Below are positions 61,534 to 64,000 of a DNA stretch of 64,000 nt, one piece after another. This DNA comes from Bacillota bacterium (GTDB taxonomy: Bacteria > Bacillota > Limnochordia > Limnochordales > ZCTH02-B6). Position numbers and translations under genes: made by a program. The notes beneath the pieces are model-generated. The model did no database searches. It was not told the DNA's origin and saw only the letters and a program-made list of their open reading frames with translations. The stretch spans positions 20,057-84,056 of the forward strand of contig PKQS01000014.1 in assembly GCA_017577945.1 (NCBI GenBank), read 5' to 3'. Each line of letters starts with the position of its first letter. Positions within the stretch are counted from its first letter, which is position 1.

Positions 61534-63294
61534 TTGCACGTCTTCCGGCGCATTCTTCCTTATCTCAAGCCGTATCGCAAGCAGCTCGCCGTCGGCCTGG
61601 GCGCGCTCGTGCTGGCCAACCCGCTCACGCTCTTCCACCCGCTGGTCTGGATGTTCATCACTGACGAAGTGGTGCTCAACGGCCAGGTGCACCTGCTGCT
61701 GCCGGCGCTGGGCGTGATGGTAGGCGTCCACCTGCTGGGCACCGCGCTGTCCGCGCTGCACCGCAACATGCTCGAAAAAGTGGGCCAGCGCTTTGTCGTC
61801 GATTTGCGCCTGGCCGTGTACGAAAAGCTGCAGCGCCAGTCGGTGTCGTTTTATCACAACAACCGCACCGGCGACTTGCTTTCCCGGGCCATGAACGACA
61901 TCGACGCCATGCAGCAAGCCATTATTCAAGGCATCGACCAGGTGCTCAGCGCCTTCCTGCGCTTCACCGTCGTGGTCGCCGCCATCTTGTCTATCCAGCC
62001 CGTGGTGGGCGCGGCCACACTCCTCCCTCTCACCGTCGTCTTTTTCCTGGTTCGCATCTTCAATGACCGGGTGAAAGCCTTGTACCGGCGGGTGCGGGAC
62101 CGGCTAGGCGACGTAACCGCGCTGCTGCAGGAGAATTTGGCCGGGCAGCTCGTCATCAAGGCGTTTGCCCGGGAACCGGAGGCGATGGAGCGTTTCCGCG
62201 CGAGCAACCAGCAGTACTTGGCTGAGCAGGACCGGGCGGTCAACGCGCGCACCATTTTCTTGCCCGGCGCGCAGTTCGTGGGGTTCCTGAGCAGCGTCGT
62301 CATGGTTGGACTGGGCGCCTGGTTCGTTGTGCGGGGTATGTTCACCATCGGCGGCCTGGTCGCGTACCGGGGCTACTGGTGGCAGCTGTACAGCCCCATC
62401 GACACGCTGGCGACGGTCAATGAGCTGCTGCAGCGCGCGGTGGCGGCGGGCAGCCGCGTCTTCGAGCTGCTGGATACGGAGGAAGCCATCAAGGATCCGC
62501 CCGGCGCGGTAGAGCTCAAAGACGTGCGGGGCGAAATCGAATTCGACAACGTGACGTTTGCCTACGGTGACGATGTGGTGCTGCGGAACGTGTCGCTGAA
62601 GATTCCGGCCGGGTCCACCGTCGCGTTTGTGGGGGCCAGCGGCGCGGGGAAGACGACCTTGCTGCATCTCGTGCCCCGGTTTTTCGACCCGCAGGAAGGC
62701 GTCGTGCGCATCGACGGCCGCGACGTGCGCACGGTCCAGCAGCGCTCGCTGCGACGCCACATGGCCATGGTGCTGCAAGAGACCATTCTGTTCAGCGGCA
62801 CGGTGGCCGACAACATCCGCTTCGCCAAGCCCCACGCTACCGACGAGGAAGTCATCCAGGCGGCGCGCATGGCCAACGCGCACGAGTTCATCGAAAAGCT
62901 TCCTCAAGGATACGACACGCCCGTGGGCGAACGGGGCGTCAAGCTCTCGGGCGGGCAGCGCCAGCGCATCGCCATTGCTCGAGCCTTTCTCGCGGATCCT
63001 CGCATCCTGATCCTCGACGAGGCCACATCCGCCGTGGAGCCCGAGTCGGAATGGATCATTCAGCAGACGCTGGAGCGCCTTATGCGCGGCCGCACGACGC
63101 TCATTACGTCACACCGACTGTCCATGGTGCGCCAAGCGGACCTTATCGTGGCGCTGGACCGCGGCCGCATCGTGGAGATGGGCACCCACGATGAGCTGAT
63201 GGCGAAGCGGGGGCTGTACTACGAAATGTACACGTTGCAGGTGGGGCACCTGCGCGGCAAAGTAGACGAGCAGCTGGCGCAAAAGATTTCTTGA
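61534..63294 (+). CDS. ABC multidrug exporter, fused permease-ATPase
   Basis: 586 residues. Six membrane helices in residues 1-310, then Walker A GASGAGKTT, Q-loop MVLQETILFSG, signature LSGGQRQRIAIARAF and Walker B ILILDEATSAVEPES. The usual SALD after Walker B is SAVE, which keeps a Glu beside the Asp. Works as a homodimer unless a partner lies elsewhere. TTG start at 61534. Confidence 0.95.
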   Translation: MHVFRRILPYLKPYRKQLAVGLGALVLANPLTLFHPLVWMFITDEVVLNGQVHLLLPALGVMVGVHLLGTALSALHRNMLEKVGQRFVVDLRLAVYEKLQRQSVSFYHNNRTGDLLSRAMNDIDAMQQAIIQGIDQVLSAFLRFTVVVAAILSIQPVVGAATLLPLTVVFFLVRIFNDRVKALYRRVRDRLGDVTALLQENLAGQLVIKAFAREPEAMERFRASNQQYLAEQDRAVNARTIFLPGAQFVGFLSSVVMVGLGAWFVVRGMFTIGGLVAYRGYWWQLYSPIDTLATVNELLQRAVAAGSRVFELLDTEEAIKDPPGAVELKDVRGEIEFDNVTFAYGDDVVLRNVSLKIPAGSTVAFVGASGAGKTTLLHLVPRFFDPQEGVVRIDGRDVRTVQQRSLRRHMAMVLQETILFSGTVADNIRFAKPHATDEEVIQAARMANAHEFIEKLPQGYDTPVGERGVKLSGGQRQRIAIARAFLADPRILILDEATSAVEPESEWIIQQTLERLMRGRTTLITSHRLSMVRQADLIVALDRGRIVEMGTHDELMAKRGLYYEMYTLQVGHLRGKVDEQLAQKIS

Positions 63295-63382
63295 GCGCCT
63301 CTTCAAGCGCGGCGTGTCGCCGCGCCTTCAGCCGGAAGCCCACCCCACTCTTTGGCGGCGCCTGGCCGGCCTTGCGAAGTCA

Positions 63383-63712
63383 TTAGTAAACGGCAAAATC
63401 ATCCCGAGAGCCAAGTCGCGCCCGCTCGAGTATTGGAGCCGCTTTGCTCGGGGGCAGTTCCGTCACGTTTCTCACGAGAGCGTAGCGAGGCCCACGTTCT
63501 AGATCCTCGTAAAGCGCTGCCAAGGCGGAAGCTGTCCCCCGGGCCAGCACTTCCACGGAGCCATCGGGCATGTTGCGGGCGTAGCCGCTGATGCCGAGCT
63601 CTAGCGCCCGACGCCTCACGAACGCGCGAAAACCCACCCCTTGCACTCGCCCATAGACGCGCCAAAGCCGTGTCTCTACGCTCTCGCTCGGTGCGCTTGT
63701 CAGTCCATCCAT
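63383..63712 (-). CDS. acyP: Acylphosphatase
   Basis: 109 residues. GRVQGVGFR holds the catalytic Arg (R29), and YARNMPDGSVE the catalytic Asn (N47). It hydrolyses acyl phosphates. ATG at 63712 follows GGAGGGG. The last 15 residues are an extra tail compared with the usual 92-residue enzyme. Confidence 0.93.
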   Translation of the reverse strand: MDGLTSAPSESVETRLWRVYGRVQGVGFRAFVRRRALELGISGYARNMPDGSVEVLARGTASALAALYEDLERGPRYALVRNVTELPPSKAAPILERARLGSRDDFAVY

Positions 63713-64000
63713 GTGCGACCCCTCCGACGCCAGGCACCTACCGCGGCCGTTACAGCCGGCAAGAAATGCAGTCAAGGAATAGCATATGCGTTCCCACGCC
63801 GCTCTCCTTGTTCTCGCAAACGCGATGACCTCCGTCGTGCCTGGGCGCATGTTCGCTTTCCTCGACAGGCACCCTATCGGCCACGGGAAAGTTATAATCA
63901 CCCCCACGGGTACCTTCCATCCGGGAAACCACAGCGCGCATAACTCGCAACGGCACGGCTGTTTGGCAGTCGCAACGACTTGCATCACCGCGCCCGCGTG
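63713..64000. other. Intergenic sequence at the window end
   Basis: 288 bases upstream of the acylphosphatase gene. A minus-strand TTGACT with a 17-base spacer to TAACGG (about 63745-63775) may be its promoter. A TATAAT at 63893-63898 lacks a -35. No gene is supported. Confidence 0.4.

Noticed and set aside
63893..63898. TATAAT as a promoter at the window end
   Set aside because: No -35 hexamer at 16-18 bases on the plus strand and no gene follows within the window.

Overview
The window is high-GC DNA from a spore-forming Firmicute. The evidence is a Bacillus-like chromosome block (tadA, two tRNA-Ser genes, the large Bacillus-type SRP RNA, dnaX, ybaB/yaaK, recR, yaaL, bofA) and the pro-sigma-K inhibitor bofA itself. 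GTG and TTG starts are frequent, and AGGAGG-like ribosome binding sites are strong. A MacAB-type efflux operon with two TolC-family proteins suggests an outer membrane. Diderm spore formers are known among Negativicutes, Halanaerobiales and Limnochordia. Given the high GC, a Limnochordia-like lineage is my best inference, not a proof.

Layout. 1-4036: an R3H/SpoIIIAA-type ATPase (cut by the window edge), an Orn/Lys/Arg decarboxylase and an XRE-TPR regulator. 4067-11413: the dnaX-recR-bofA block with SRP RNA, tRNA-Ser(GGA), tRNA-Ser(CGA), tadA and an IscA-type protein, interrupted by uvsE and a divergent hxlR/yceI pair. 11458-13897: an amino-acid ABC importer with two paralogous binding proteins, each followed by a terminator. 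14156-17749: membrane-anchored 2Fe-2S ferredoxin, SodA, M48 protease and small proteins. 17863-20960: a YtrA-type GntR/ABC operon with its own palindromic operator.

21202-32307 is the most unusual part: a type III-D CRISPR effector locus with no array and no adaptation genes in view. Two CARF-family genes (an NE0113-type protein and a CARF-HEPN RNase of the Csx1/Csx2 type) point left. Diverging from them is a tightly overlapping operon: HD-less cas10 with an intact GGDD motif, cas7-like, csx10, cas11-like, cas7-like, cas7-like, csx19, cas7-like, and finally an AlbA_2 (Schlafen-type) domain fused to a Csx15-like domain. The expected logic is that target RNA binding makes Cas10 synthesise cyclic oligoadenylate, which switches on the HEPN RNase, while NE0113 and Csx15 proteins probably sense or degrade the messenger. 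A 20-bp perfect inverted repeat sits in the divergent promoter region, and a 24-bp perfect palindrome lies just after the operon.

32413-38276: an unknown small protein, a VOC protein, a MATE exporter, the thyA-folA-tdk nucleotide genes, and a second Fe/Mn superoxide dismutase with a long acidic tail. 38347-46033: the MacAB/TolC operon under one strong promoter. 46180-54391: PspC-like protein, MscS channel, RtcB ligase, a three-gene ABC-2 exporter, and a Ski2-like helicase transcribed divergently from it. 54411-63712: YbaK, DUF1992 protein, uridine kinase, DUF418 membrane protein, a deoC / ALDH16-like two-domain dehydrogenase / ABC exporter run, and acylphosphatase.
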